Assembly: GCF_011764505.1 (NCBI RefSeq)
Contig: NZ_AP022839.1
Location: 789,001 to 853,000 of the forward strand
DNA from: Legionella antarctica
GTDB taxonomy: Bacteria; Pseudomonadota; Gammaproteobacteria; Legionellales; Legionellaceae
Length of the DNA stretch: 64,000 bases
Direction: 5' to 3'
The position numbers and the translations under genes are program-made. Below, in pieces: positions 24,214 to 32,497 of this stretch; the stretch's first letter is position 1, and each line of letters begins with the position of its first letter. The notes beneath the pieces were generated by a model. That model was given only the letters and a program-made list of their open reading frames with translations, ran no database searches and was not told the DNA's origin.

Positions 24214-26093
24214 CAGCGGTTCCCGCTACCAGTTTCTCCCCACCGATAGGTAATAGAATATTCCCTATCTATTCCTCATGGGCAGCAACAAGCAATTCAC
24301 AAATCATCTGATTGCAAAACAAGCACTAATCGTTATCAAAACTCAAAAACTCATTTAAAACCAAAACAATAGCCGTGTTCAAAAATAAGATGCTATGAGG
24401 TATTAATGGGATTAAGTTTGATTTTCTCCTGCCCATGAATAATTGCGTTAAATAAATCATTCCAATTATCAACAAAATATTCACTGAATAGGCGTTTCAT
24501 TTTATCCCAGAGACCAATTTTTGATTGGCGCATTTTTAGTGCTTTTTGGAACATATTACAACAAAGCTCCTGAACCTGATCAACAAAGAAAGCGAGCATC
24601 ATCAATAAGGCTAGCATGGTCGAGAGATTTTTATATCCATGTCCAAAATTATGACCAAAGTGGTAGTTTAGGTTTTTGAGTGTATTAAATATGGGATTTT
24701 CTATTTTCCAGTTCGCACGTCCTCCTCGCATAATGTCATAAGCATTGTTATTGGTAATCGTTATGTCAGTGACCCAGCTAAAATGTTGCTTGCCACCCTT
24801 TTTATTTGTTTCCCAGTACTCCATGAAATTTACTTTAAAATCATAATGGCTTGTATTGAGTGGTGCGCCATTAATATAACGGTAACTGTGCGTCACCCCG
24901 TCTTCTGTTTTGTGCTCATAAGTAATACACTCATGTTCGTTGAGCCATTTAAATAGTGCTTTGTGATCCCCTTCTTTAGCACCCGTTATGAACTGCATAT
25001 CCAGGTTTTTAAGCTCATTGAGGTGAGGGTAATTTGAAGCCAAGCTGTCTTCAACGACAATGACTTTTAAGTGTGGGTGTTCTCGTTTCAAATCCCTATA
25101 TAACCGTTTGGAAGCGTTGCGTTCACAGTCGTTTTTAGTATCGCCATCTTCTTTCATGATAAGTTCTGGTACAAATGGAATAACCACTTTTTTATCCGGG
25201 TGAACTATGGCTGCGCAATACATATTGTGGTAATACGAGACCTTCTCGTCAGGAAATCGAGCATAATGATAGGATTTGATGGCCAGCTCTATTTCCGCCT
25301 TAACTTCTTTTGATAATTCCTTATACATTTTTTTATCATGCAGCAATGTAGGCAAACTATCGATATCTTTAATTGGAATCAAAGTAATTTTTTTGTGGTC
25401 ATCTATATACCATAATGCAAAATATGTTCGTAGTGGATTAGCTAAAATATAACTACGTGCTTTCAGAGATAGGTCGGTAATAGATTGCTTTGTGGTTAAA
25501 ACTACAGATAATTTGTGATCATGCTTAATACAACATTGGTCGCAATGAATTACATTGGATGCAAAAAATCCAGTTCCATCCCCAGCCAGTAAATAACGAC
25601 CGTTTAGGTAACGATAAGATTCCAGGGATTTCCCTCTTTGAAGAAAGGCAAATAACCGCTTATAGACTTTACGCAGAGTAGATGGGGCTCCTTCATCCAA
25701 TCGCTCGCGCATGTACGTATCACTAGGGATCTGTTCAATGCCATAAAGAGTTCCTAAATTATGTTGAACTTGGGGATCCAGTCGGTGACTCCTATCAAAT
25801 TGGAGTAATGAAGGGTACTTGAGATTAAACATCGCAAAGGCAGACATCAAACAATCCGTCAACGAAATAACATTTTTCCCTGGCGCAGCATCACGGGGAG
25901 ATTTGATTTTCTGAAACTCTTTACGAACTACAGTGATCAACCCAACTGCAGACAAAAATTTTCTTATTGGTAACATCTTTGGACATTCTATCATTCAGTT
26001 TTAAATTAAAGATAAAATAGCAAAAAAGTTTACGAAATAAAATAGTTGGGATGCAGTACTGGCGCACTGTTGAGTAGGTTACGGGAACTGCTG
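24214..26093 (-). mobile_element. 1880-bp DDE insertion sequence (IS4/ISNCY type) inside the acetyltransferase gene
   Basis: The ends are imperfect inverted repeats: CAGCAGTTCCCGTAACC at the right (26093 leftwards) and CAGCGGTTCCCGCTACC at the left. A 9-bp target duplication, ATATTGGGG on the minus strand, flanks it at 24205-24213 and 26094-26102. The clean duplication shows insertion in place, without later rearrangement at this site. Confidence 0.88.
24393..25994 (-). CDS. DDE transposase of the 1880-bp element
   Basis: 533 residues. Features of IS4-superfamily/ISNCY DDE enzymes are LLAGDGTGFFAS (first Asp), VIVVEDSLASNYPH (second Asp) and GGRANWKIENPIFNTLKNL with the catalytic Glu, followed by HNFGHGYKNLS. 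CDQCC resembles a metal site. It is intact and fills most of the element. The exact IS family needs a database comparison; the 9-bp duplication fits IS4-like groups. Confidence 0.85.
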   Translation of the reverse strand: MIECPKMLPIRKFLSAVGLITVVRKEFQKIKSPRDAAPGKNVISLTDCLMSAFAMFNLKYPSLLQFDRSHRLDPQVQHNLGTLYGIEQIPSDTYMRERLDEGAPSTLRKVYKRLFAFLQRGKSLESYRYLNGRYLLAGDGTGFFASNVIHCDQCCIKHDHKLSVVLTTKQSITDLSLKARSYILANPLRTYFALWYIDDHKKITLIPIKDIDSLPTLLHDKKMYKELSKEVKAEIELAIKSYHYARFPDEKVSYYHNMYCAAIVHPDKKVVIPFVPELIMKEDGDTKNDCERNASKRLYRDLKREHPHLKVIVVEDSLASNYPHLNELKNLDMQFITGAKEGDHKALFKWLNEHECITYEHKTEDGVTHSYRYINGAPLNTSHYDFKVNFMEYWETNKKGGKQHFSWVTDITITNNNAYDIMRGGRANWKIENPIFNTLKNLNYHFGHNFGHGYKNLSTMLALLMMLAFFVDQVQELCCNMFQKALKMRQSKIGLWDKMKRLFSEYFVDNWNDLFNAIIHGQEKIKLNPINTS

Positions 26094-26742
26094 CCCCAAT
26101 ATAGAGTTGATCAACTTCCCACTGAGGGGTCCAATTGTTTAAACTGAACTCATCCCCATACAGATATCTCACAACGGTCTCTTCAAAGCTTCCTGTCCAG
26201 GCATCACTGTAGTAACTGTGTTTGCCTTTGATATGAATATTCGGGTTTTTGACCATGTGATGCAGTAGTTCAACCTTTGACCAATGTTTCTCTTTTTTTG
26301 TTTCCATTAATAAAACCCATTACTTTTTGATTCATGTTAGCAAAATATCAAGTTTAAAACGATTAACGGTTGGCAAAATTAAAATTATATGTTCCTATAG
26401 TTGATTATTTGTATCCTGTCAGAATCGCCGGGTAAGTGTCTGCCACTGAGTCCGGATTAATCCGAGCCGCGCGCGTCAGCAAGCGGAATTCTTTAAAAAT
26501 ATTCAAAATACCTATTGACACGGTTTTTCTGTAAAACTGATGTTTTTCCATATCAAACGTAAGTCATGCAATATGCATGCCCTAAGATCCCCAAGATCAC
26601 AATGTAGCCCCTTTCACTAATAAAACATCTCCCTCCTGAGGTCAGATTTTTTCTTAGCCCTTAGTGGCGTTAAAACTCGAAAAATGCGTTCAAAAAAAGT
26701 CATGTTATGATTGCCGTATCAGCATTAGTAACGCAGTGGTAG

Positions 26743-28434
26743 ATGATGAAACGCCAAGAAATCAAACAAGTTTTAGATGAGTTAACAAAAGATATCGATA
26801 GTCTTGCCGACAAAAAGGCCGTGACTATCATTAAGGTATTGGTTAATTTGGTCGAAATGCTTGCCGAAGAAAATGCTTTGCTCAGAGAGGAAAACCAAGT
26901 ATTACGTGATGAGATAAACCGCCTTAAGGGTGAACAGGGCAAACCTAATATTCGCGGTCAATCCAAAGGTAGCAATGGCGATAATACAGGCAATTCCAAT
27001 CATTCATCTGAAGGAGATCGCAATAAACGTGGTAAAGGGAACAATAAAAACACAGGCAAAGACAAAAAAAACGTACGTATTGATAGACGTGTTACGATTG
27101 CTCTGGACAAAGCAACGCTGCCAGATGACGCCAAGTTCAAGGGTTTTGAGATTCGAATCATCCAGGATCTAAAAATCATCACGGATAATGTTGAATTCAA
27201 GCTGGAAACGTATTACTCACCATCTTTGAAAAAAACCTTTATTGCGCCGATTCCTGGCGAATATAAGGGCAGTGAATTTGGTCCTGGGGTTAAAGCGCTG
27301 GTCATCACATTATACCGTGATGCAGGGATGACGGAGAGCGCCATTGAGCGCTTTTTAAAAACATGTGGTATTCAAATATCACATGGTAAAATTGCTTCCA
27401 TGCTGACAGAAGGCAATGATATTTTTCATCAGGAAAAAGAAGATATTGTCGATGCCGGTAGCAACGCAGGCTTGTACCAGCAGATGGATGACACAGGCAG
27501 TCGTGTTAACGGCAAAAATCACTACACCCATGTTTTATGTAATGACTTTTTTACAGCATACTTCACTCGTCGTAAAAAAGATCGCTTGACCTTATTGGAG
27601 TTGCTGTGTCGAGACCAATTAAAGTTTATGTTTAATCAGGAGGCTTATGAGTTAATGGATGAGTTTGGTCTCGCAAAAAAATGGTTGGATCAAATTAAAC
27701 CAATGCTGCATGCACAACCCCTCACACGTGAATCAATCGATAGTTTGATGGGAACACTTTTTCCAAATCCAAAAAAACACAGCACGAATCGACGCATAAT
27801 TCTTGAGTCAGCAGCTCTTGCCTATTATCAGCACTCGAAATACTTCATCCATTATTTAATGACAGATGATGCGCCTCAGTTTAATAAATTGGCCCTACAT
27901 CATGCGCTGTGCTGGATCCATGAAGGTCGTCATTATAAAAAACTCACTCCATTCTCAGATATGAATCAGAATATATTGGCTGTATTTCTTGAGCAATTAT
28001 GGGATTTCTACCATGCATTATTGACTTACAAGACGGCTCCATCTCAATCAATGGCCCAACAACTATCAATGCAATTTGATACTTTGTTCGCAACCACGAC
28101 AGGCTATGATGTTTTAGATCAACGCATTGCAAAGACACGTGCTAAAAAACAAGCGTTATTATTGGTGTTAGACCATCCATTTCTGCCATTGCACAACAAT
28201 GCCTCTGAATTAGGGACACGGTTTCAAGCAAGGATACGCGACATCAATCTCCAAACGGTCTCCCAAAATGGCACCAAATCAAAGGATACGTTTGCCACGA
28301 TTGTACAGACGGCCAGAAAACTGAAAGTTAACGTTTATCAGTATATTTACGATAGGGTGACTAAAAAATTTGAAATGCCATCATTGGCTGAATTAATCTT
28401 ACTTAAAGTGCGGCAGGTTCCATGCACCACATAA
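26743..28434 (+). CDS. IS66-like transposase
   Basis: 563 residues. It has an N-terminal leucine-zipper-like coiled coil (EMLAEENALLREENQVLRDE, residues about 44-63), then a long Gly/Asn/Lys-rich linker, then a DDE domain starting near QQMDDTGSRVNGKNHYTHV. The C-terminal block LPLHNNASELGTRFQ with the final Glu corresponds to the HNN-x-AE motif of IS66 TnpC. IS66 accessory genes tnpA and tnpB are absent, so it is a single-gene relative. It appears intact and ends just before the nested IS-A. Confidence 0.8.
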   Translation: MMKRQEIKQVLDELTKDIDSLADKKAVTIIKVLVNLVEMLAEENALLREENQVLRDEINRLKGEQGKPNIRGQSKGSNGDNTGNSNHSSEGDRNKRGKGNNKNTGKDKKNVRIDRRVTIALDKATLPDDAKFKGFEIRIIQDLKIITDNVEFKLETYYSPSLKKTFIAPIPGEYKGSEFGPGVKALVITLYRDAGMTESAIERFLKTCGIQISHGKIASMLTEGNDIFHQEKEDIVDAGSNAGLYQQMDDTGSRVNGKNHYTHVLCNDFFTAYFTRRKKDRLTLLELLCRDQLKFMFNQEAYELMDEFGLAKKWLDQIKPMLHAQPLTRESIDSLMGTLFPNPKKHSTNRRIILESAALAYYQHSKYFIHYLMTDDAPQFNKLALHHALCWIHEGRHYKKLTPFSDMNQNILAVFLEQLWDFYHALLTYKTAPSQSMAQQLSMQFDTLFATTTGYDVLDQRIAKTRAKKQALLLVLDHPFLPLHNNASELGTRFQARIRDINLQTVSQNGTKSKDTFATIVQTARKLKVNVYQYIYDRVTKKFEMPSLAELILLKVRQVPCTT

Positions 28435-28573
28435 GCATTACAGTGGACCCCATTGTCAAGACAGCGATCCGTTTAATTTAAGATATAACTTTAATTCTAC
28501 TTTCTTTCGTTGACGAGGGTGCGTAGCACACGAGTCAACCACAATAGCAGTTAATGAAACACCTGTTATTGAG

Positions 28574-28706
28574 CCTGTGGGTATGTGGGCGCGAAGCCAT
28601 CGAGTGTGGTCAAGCGGTGGATAACGTCTTTTTGTTATCCATGGCTTGTCCACATGTCCCGAAGGGCGATGGCTGATCCGCAGGACGCGTCCACATATCC
28701 ACAGGC
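28574..28706. repeat. Large imperfect palindrome downstream of orfB in IS-A copy 1
   Basis: Same structure as in IS-A copy 2 (36995-37127): arms GCCTGTGGATATGTGG and CCCACATACCCACAGGC enclose further paired blocks and GGATAAC/GTTATCC at the centre. It lies between the transposase stop and the element end. A frame of 85 codons across it is not considered a gene. Confidence 0.6.
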
Positions 28707-28712
28707 ATTCCA

Positions 28713-29573
28713 TTACGCTGCAGCCTCATATAGGCCAGCATAAACCTCTGACGGCGTGTATATTCCAAATGATTGATGAGGTCTTTCGTCGTTATAAAAC
28801 TTGAAATACACCCTTAAACCATTTCGTAGTGCTAAAACTGTTCCGTATTCTTTTATGTAAATATCTTCATATTTGACTGAACGCCATAGCCGTTCAATGA
28901 ACACATTATCCATCCATCGACCTTTCCCGTCCATGCTAATTTTGATGTCATGGTCTTTTAAAACATCGGTAAACGCCTTACTGGTAAACTGGGAGCCTTG
29001 ATCCGTATTAAAAATATCAGGCCTGCCGTGGAGCCTGATGGCGCTCTCCAACGCGCTTACACAAAAGTCATCATCCATGCTGTTTGATACCTTCCAAGAG
29101 AGCACCTTGCGGCTATACCAGTCCATTATTGCCACCAAATATACAAAGCCTCCTTGCATCCTAACGTAGGTAATATCGGTGCACCAAACCTGATTGGGTC
29201 GATCAATCACTAAACCACGTAGCAAGTAGGGATAAACCTTTTGTTCCTTGTTCTTTTTACTCGTATTCGGCTTTGGTGCCACTGAAACCAGACCCATGAT
29301 CCGCATCAAACGCTGCACTCTCTTACGGTTAACGTCATGGCCAAGGCGACGTAAATAAGAACGCATCTTTCTGCTTCCATAGAAAGGATGGCGCATGTAT
29401 TCCTCATCAATCAAGACCATCAAAGCCAGATTCTCTGGGCTCTCGGTACATATTCCTTCGCCAGCAGTGCGATAGTAGCTAGCGCGTGACAAATTAACCA
29501 ATGCACATTGGCGTACGATGCTGAGTGTAGGGTGATTGACATCAATCATGGCTCGCTTCTCCCGCACGCTCAA
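28713..29573 (-). CDS. IS3-type transposase OrfB (IS-A copy 1)
   Basis: 286 residues. It has the HTH_21-like N-terminal region and an integrase-type DDE core: CTDITYVRMQGGFVYLVAIM (Asp), IFNTDQGSQFTS (Asp) and NVFIERLWRSVKYED (Glu). Normally made as an OrfAB fusion by -1 slippage on the A8-G run before the OrfA stop. Here OrfA is broken by IS-B, so only unfused OrfB could be made and this copy is probably inactive by itself. Confidence 0.93.
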   Translation of the reverse strand: MSVREKRAMIDVNHPTLSIVRQCALVNLSRASYYRTAGEGICTESPENLALMVLIDEEYMRHPFYGSRKMRSYLRRLGHDVNRKRVQRLMRIMGLVSVAPKPNTSKKNKEQKVYPYLLRGLVIDRPNQVWCTDITYVRMQGGFVYLVAIMDWYSRKVLSWKVSNSMDDDFCVSALESAIRLHGRPDIFNTDQGSQFTSKAFTDVLKDHDIKISMDGKGRWMDNVFIERLWRSVKYEDIYIKEYGTVLALRNGLRVYFKFYNDERPHQSFGIYTPSEVYAGLYEAAA

Positions 29574-29895
29574 CTTAGATGACCGGTCTTTTTTTTAAGC
29601 CAGTCTAACTCAACCGCTAGCTGGCCTATTTGCGTGTATAATCGATCTCGTTCTTGTATGATGGAGTCCATGTCTTTGTCATGCTTGCCGCTAAACAATT
29701 GCTTGCTTCCATCCAGTAATTGTTTTTTCCACAGATTGATTTGTGTTGCATGCACCTCAAATTCAGATGCCAATTCATTGGTCGTCTTGTGACTTTTTAA
29801 TGCCTCAATTGCTACCTTTAATATAGGCGCGGTTTTCTGGACACAAAAAAAGGTTTTTTAAGAGCTATTCTTCTTAATACAAAGAGGAGAATAAA

Positions 29896-30180
29896 ATGTC
29901 TAAAAAGCGAGCTTATTATACGGCGGCCAAGAAGGCAAAAATAACGCTAGCTGCGATTGAGGGGAAACTCACACAAGCGCAAATTACCAGTGAATACGGT
30001 GTTCACGCAACGCAGGTAAAAACTTGGAAGCAATCGGCCATCAAAGCCATTAACGATTTATTCTCTGGGGCTAATGAAAAAGAAGCCAAGTCCCAAGAGC
30101 AGCTTGTTGAGGCATTATATCAAGAAATTGGTCGACTTCAAGCGCAGCTATCTTGGCTAAAAAAAAAGCATGAACTTTAG
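29896..30180 (+). CDS. IS3-type transposase OrfA (IS-B)
   Basis: 94 residues with a helix-turn-helix (LTQAQITSEYGVHATQVKTW) and a C-terminal leucine-zipper-like helix (ALYQEIGRLQAQLSWLKKK). The A9-G run before the stop overlaps the start of OrfB and is the expected site of -1 frameshifting to make the OrfAB transposase. AGGAG lies about 9 bases before the ATG. Confidence 0.92.
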   Translation: MSKKRAYYTAAKKAKITLAAIEGKLTQAQITSEYGVHATQVKTWKQSAIKAINDLFSGANEKEAKSQEQLVEALYQEIGRLQAQLSWLKKKHEL

Positions 30181-31015
30181 TCTGGATGAAAAGCGCGTCA
30201 TGATTGATCCTCTTGCCGAGCTCACCATTCGTGAACAATGCTTGCTATTAGACTTGCCTGTTTCAAGTTATTATTATAGTGCCAAGCCCATTTCTGTCGA
30301 AGATGAAGCGCTTATGGCGCTACTTGATGAGCACTATCTGCAGTATCCATGTGAAGGTAAAATTAAGCGGGCAAGATGGCTGTCAAAAGAAGTAGGCTAT
30401 CCTGTTGGTAAACGTCGAGTAAAAAAGTTGATGGAAATGATGGGGTTATCGACTGTTTACCCAAAGCCAAATACAAGCGTTCCCAATAAGGAGCATGAGG
30501 TGTTCCCTTATTTATTAAAAGAGGTGGATATCACCAAACCAAATCAGGTTTGGGCCGCAGATATCACCTACATCCGCATGAAAGGAAAGCATGTGTATTT
30601 AGTAGCTATTATGGACTGGTATAGTCGTTATGTGATTGGATGGGCTATTTCACCTACTATGGAGGCTGAATTTTGTATTGAGGCGCTTAGAAACGCTTTG
30701 CTGCATTCGCGTTGTGAGATCTTTAACACGGATCAGGGTTCTCAATTTACCTCAAAAGATTGGATAAATACGCTAAAATCTCACCACATTTCTATCAGCA
30801 TGGATGGGCGAGGACGTTATTTAGATAATATATTTATCGAGCGATTGTGGCGTAGTGTTAAGCAAGAAAAAATCTACCGGTATGATTTTGATACAATTGA
30901 AGAGGTTGAGCTGGCCTTAACGGAGTATTTTGAGTATTATAATAACCGAAGGCTTCACCAGTCCTTTAATTATTTAACGCCCGCAGAGGTGTATTATGGC
31001 CGGAAAAGACCATAA
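30170..31015 (+). CDS. IS3-type transposase OrfB (IS-B)
   Basis: 281 residues overlapping OrfA by 11 bases in the -1 frame. DDE residues are in WAADITYIRMKGKHVYLVAI, IFNTDQGSQFTSKDW and NIFIERLWRSVKQEKIY. Clearly related to, but diverged from, the IS-A OrfB. Intact, so this copy should be able to move. Confidence 0.94.
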   Translation: MNFSLDEKRVMIDPLAELTIREQCLLLDLPVSSYYYSAKPISVEDEALMALLDEHYLQYPCEGKIKRARWLSKEVGYPVGKRRVKKLMEMMGLSTVYPKPNTSVPNKEHEVFPYLLKEVDITKPNQVWAADITYIRMKGKHVYLVAIMDWYSRYVIGWAISPTMEAEFCIEALRNALLHSRCEIFNTDQGSQFTSKDWINTLKSHHISISMDGRGRYLDNIFIERLWRSVKQEKIYRYDFDTIEEVELALTEYFEYYNNRRLHQSFNYLTPAEVYYGRKRP

Positions 31016-31033
31016 ACCCTAAATGAGAGCGTC

Positions 31034-31110
31034 ATGACTTACCCACAAGGCCCACAGGCCTATACGAGAAAGTGAAGCTCTCCTGACCTGTGGACTTGTG
31101 GATAAGTCAT
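31034..31110. repeat. Imperfect palindrome with DnaA-box-like core at the IS-B 3' end
   Basis: ATGACTTACCCACAAGG at the left pairs with the complement of CTTGTGGATAAGTCAT at the right, around a middle of about 30 bases. TGTGGATAAG contains the exact complement of TTATCCACA. It lies between the OrfB stop and the right end of the element, like the palindrome in IS-A. Confidence 0.55.
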
Positions 31111-31534
31111 TCTGATAGAGTTGTGGTAAAATGACCTAAGACAATTCGTAGTAGCAATCACTATTCATACGGTATTGAGTAGGTTTAAATAGGTTAATTT
31201 GAGTGAATTTTTAACTATAAATGATGGATGAATAGCTCTTATTTTTCCTTAATTTTGTTCCAGACATGCGGACCCATATCACTTTGCTTTGAAGTCAGAT
31301 GTAAATTTTTTTTTAGCCACTTGGTACCCCGTTTAACAATGGTTTCTATTTTACACCACTGTCTCATTTTTGGGGTCCACTATACATCTCGAGATAATTC
31401 CGCTTGCTGACGCGCGCGGCTCGGATTAGTCCGGGCTCAGTGGCAGACACTTACCCGGCGATTCTGACAGGATACGATTATTTGTTCAAAAAATAATCTA
31501 TAATTTAAATGATGGTTTATATAAGGAAAAAGAA

Positions 31535-31705
31535 ATGTTTTATCGTCTACTTGTTAACTACCTTCGAATTAAATTATTGCGCGTTATTCTATCTCGCGTT
31601 ATGGGAAGTCGATTTGTAAAATCAAAAAATTTAAAAAATATAAGTATTTTGGCTTTTGGATTGGAATTACTTAGCTCTTATATGTTTAAACCCGGAAAAA
31701 AATAA
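31535..31705 (+). CDS. Small basic protein, 56 residues
   Basis: An ATG with AAGGA about 10 bases upstream opens a 56-codon frame (MFYRLLVNYLRIKLLRVILS, then MGSRFVKSKN and a hydrophobic ISILAFGLELLSSYMF ending KPGKK). It is strongly basic with an amphipathic N-terminus and one possible membrane helix. No family recognised. The IS66-like element inserted about 50 bases upstream of its start, likely separating it from any more distant promoter. Confidence 0.5.
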   Translation: MFYRLLVNYLRIKLLRVILSRVMGSRFVKSKNLKNISILAFGLELLSSYMFKPGKK

Positions 31706-31810
31706 TGAGACATTATTATCTTCCTGATTATGTAGAATATTTAAGGTAAAAATCTAAATCATTTAAACTCAAATTGGTCTTGATTTTTCTATAATTCAGG
31801 AAAATTTATC

Positions 31811-32275
31811 CTAATCAGATCCATCTACAGAGATAATTTTGCAATTTATAGATGAGGGATTGCTTATGTAACCCATATTTAATTCTTGGAATTTTTTTGT
31901 TCTTTTTGCAGGAATTGTATCGTTTATAGTATTTTTCATACTGTCAATTAATGAACCCCTTGAGTCCAACTCATCACATTGAATAGTGATGTCTTTTATC
32001 GGAACGTTGTTTAAATTCTTGATTGTGAAGTCGGGCGCTAGCATGGTACCGAATAAAAGATTATTTAAAGTATATTCAAGGGATGTATTATTTCGAAGTT
32101 TATTCTCATGCGATGAATTAGAAATCTTTATAAAAATTGCGATAATGATCACCAGACTGATAACCCCCACTAAAAGCCATTTAATATTGGTTGTTTTTGT
32201 AGAGCCACAGCTAGGGCATTTGAACGCATCGAGTTTCAGCTGCTGGCCACATTCTTTGCATGATAAAAGTAACAT
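31811..32275 (-). CDS. Zinc-ribbon single-pass membrane protein
   Basis: 154 residues. An N-terminal zinc ribbon (LLSCKECGQQLKLDAFKCPSCGS, two CxxC pairs 13 residues apart) is followed by one transmembrane helix (KWLLVGVISLVIIIAIFIKI, about 33-52) and a polar extracytoplasmic domain of about 100 residues with two late Cys. The layout is that of many zinc-ribbon membrane proteins of unknown function. Start ATG at 32275 is preceded by AGAGG. No operon partners. Confidence 0.7.
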   Translation of the reverse strand: MLLLSCKECGQQLKLDAFKCPSCGSTKTTNIKWLLVGVISLVIIIAIFIKISNSSHENKLRNNTSLEYTLNNLLFGTMLAPDFTIKNLNNVPIKDITIQCDELDSRGSLIDSMKNTINDTIPAKRTKKFQELNMGYISNPSSINCKIISVDGSD

Positions 32276-32497
32276 AAGTTTTATTTCCTCTTTAGGATAA
32301 ATTATAGCTTATTTTCTTGAGCAGAAAAGAATATTAGGCCGTATCTTGATAGAAAAAAACGAATATTCCGAGTATGTATTCAATCGGGATCAAATATTGG
32401 AGATTATTATGGATGTAGAAATAATTTGGTATCATAACATTCACTTAAGCTAAGTTTGCTACTATAGTCCCAACAAGAAATTAACTGGCGCGAAAAA

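Larger units (their letters stand above)
23756..26307 (-). pseudogene. CatB-like xenobiotic acetyltransferase, split by an insertion sequence
   Basis: Two leftward pieces are one gene: the N-terminal part at 26307-26094 (VKNPNIHIKGKHSYYSD, FEETVVRYLYGDEF, then QLYIG) and the C-terminal part at 24204-23756 (DYVCIAAEAIIMLGGNHNH, then GAWLGMRSMIMPGLTIGEGA and IVAGSPAKVI). Removing the 1880-bp element and one copy of its 9-bp duplication gives 663 bases, an in-frame 220-residue protein. Length and hexapeptide repeats are those of trimeric left-handed beta-helix XAT/CatB acetyltransferases, which O-acetylate chloramphenicol or streptogramins, though many have other substrates. The catalytic His of the NHNHRIDW block is kept. 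As it stands the gene is disrupted. Confidence 0.85.
29819..31281 (+). mobile_element. IS3-type element B, full copy, inside IS-A copy 1
   Basis: 1463 bp. Left end TAATATAGGCGCGGTTTTCT and right end (reverse strand) TGATATGGGTCCGCATGTCT are imperfect inverted repeats. A 3-bp CTT duplication flanks it. It is the innermost, so youngest, of the three nested elements. A second copy starts at 63353. Confidence 0.92.
29570..31320 (-). pseudogene. IS-A copy 1 OrfA, interrupted by IS-B
   Basis: The 94-codon OrfA starts at GTG 31320 (VAKKKFTSDFKAK), breaks after about 13 codons at 31282 where IS-B begins, and continues at 29818-29570 (EALKSHKTTNELASEF to KKKTGHLS). The duplicated CTT at 29816-29818 and 31282-31284 marks the insertion. 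OrfA supplies the helix-turn-helix and leucine zipper of the transposase. Confidence 0.88.
28439..31384 (-). mobile_element. IS3-type element A, copy 1, split by element B
   Basis: Ends are TACAGTGGACCCCATTG at the left and the complement of TATAGTGGACCCC at the right. The 3-bp duplication CAT lies at 28436-28438 and 31385-31387. Without element B and its 3-bp duplication the length is 1480 bp, the same as copy 2 at 35783. It sits inside the IS66-like element downstream of its transposase gene. Confidence 0.9.
26411..31475 (+). mobile_element. IS66-like element with 80-bp terminal repeats, enlarged by two nested IS3-type elements
   Basis: The inverted repeats at 26411-26490 and 31396-31475 match at 78 of 80 positions (starting GTATCCTGTCAGAATCGCC). 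An 8-bp duplication GATTATTT flanks it at 26403-26410 and 31476-31483, as expected for IS66-type transposition. Removing the nested IS-A/IS-B unit and its 3-bp duplication leaves an original element of about 2.1 kb with one transposase gene. It inserted between the broken acetyltransferase gene and a small basic protein gene. Confidence 0.88.
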
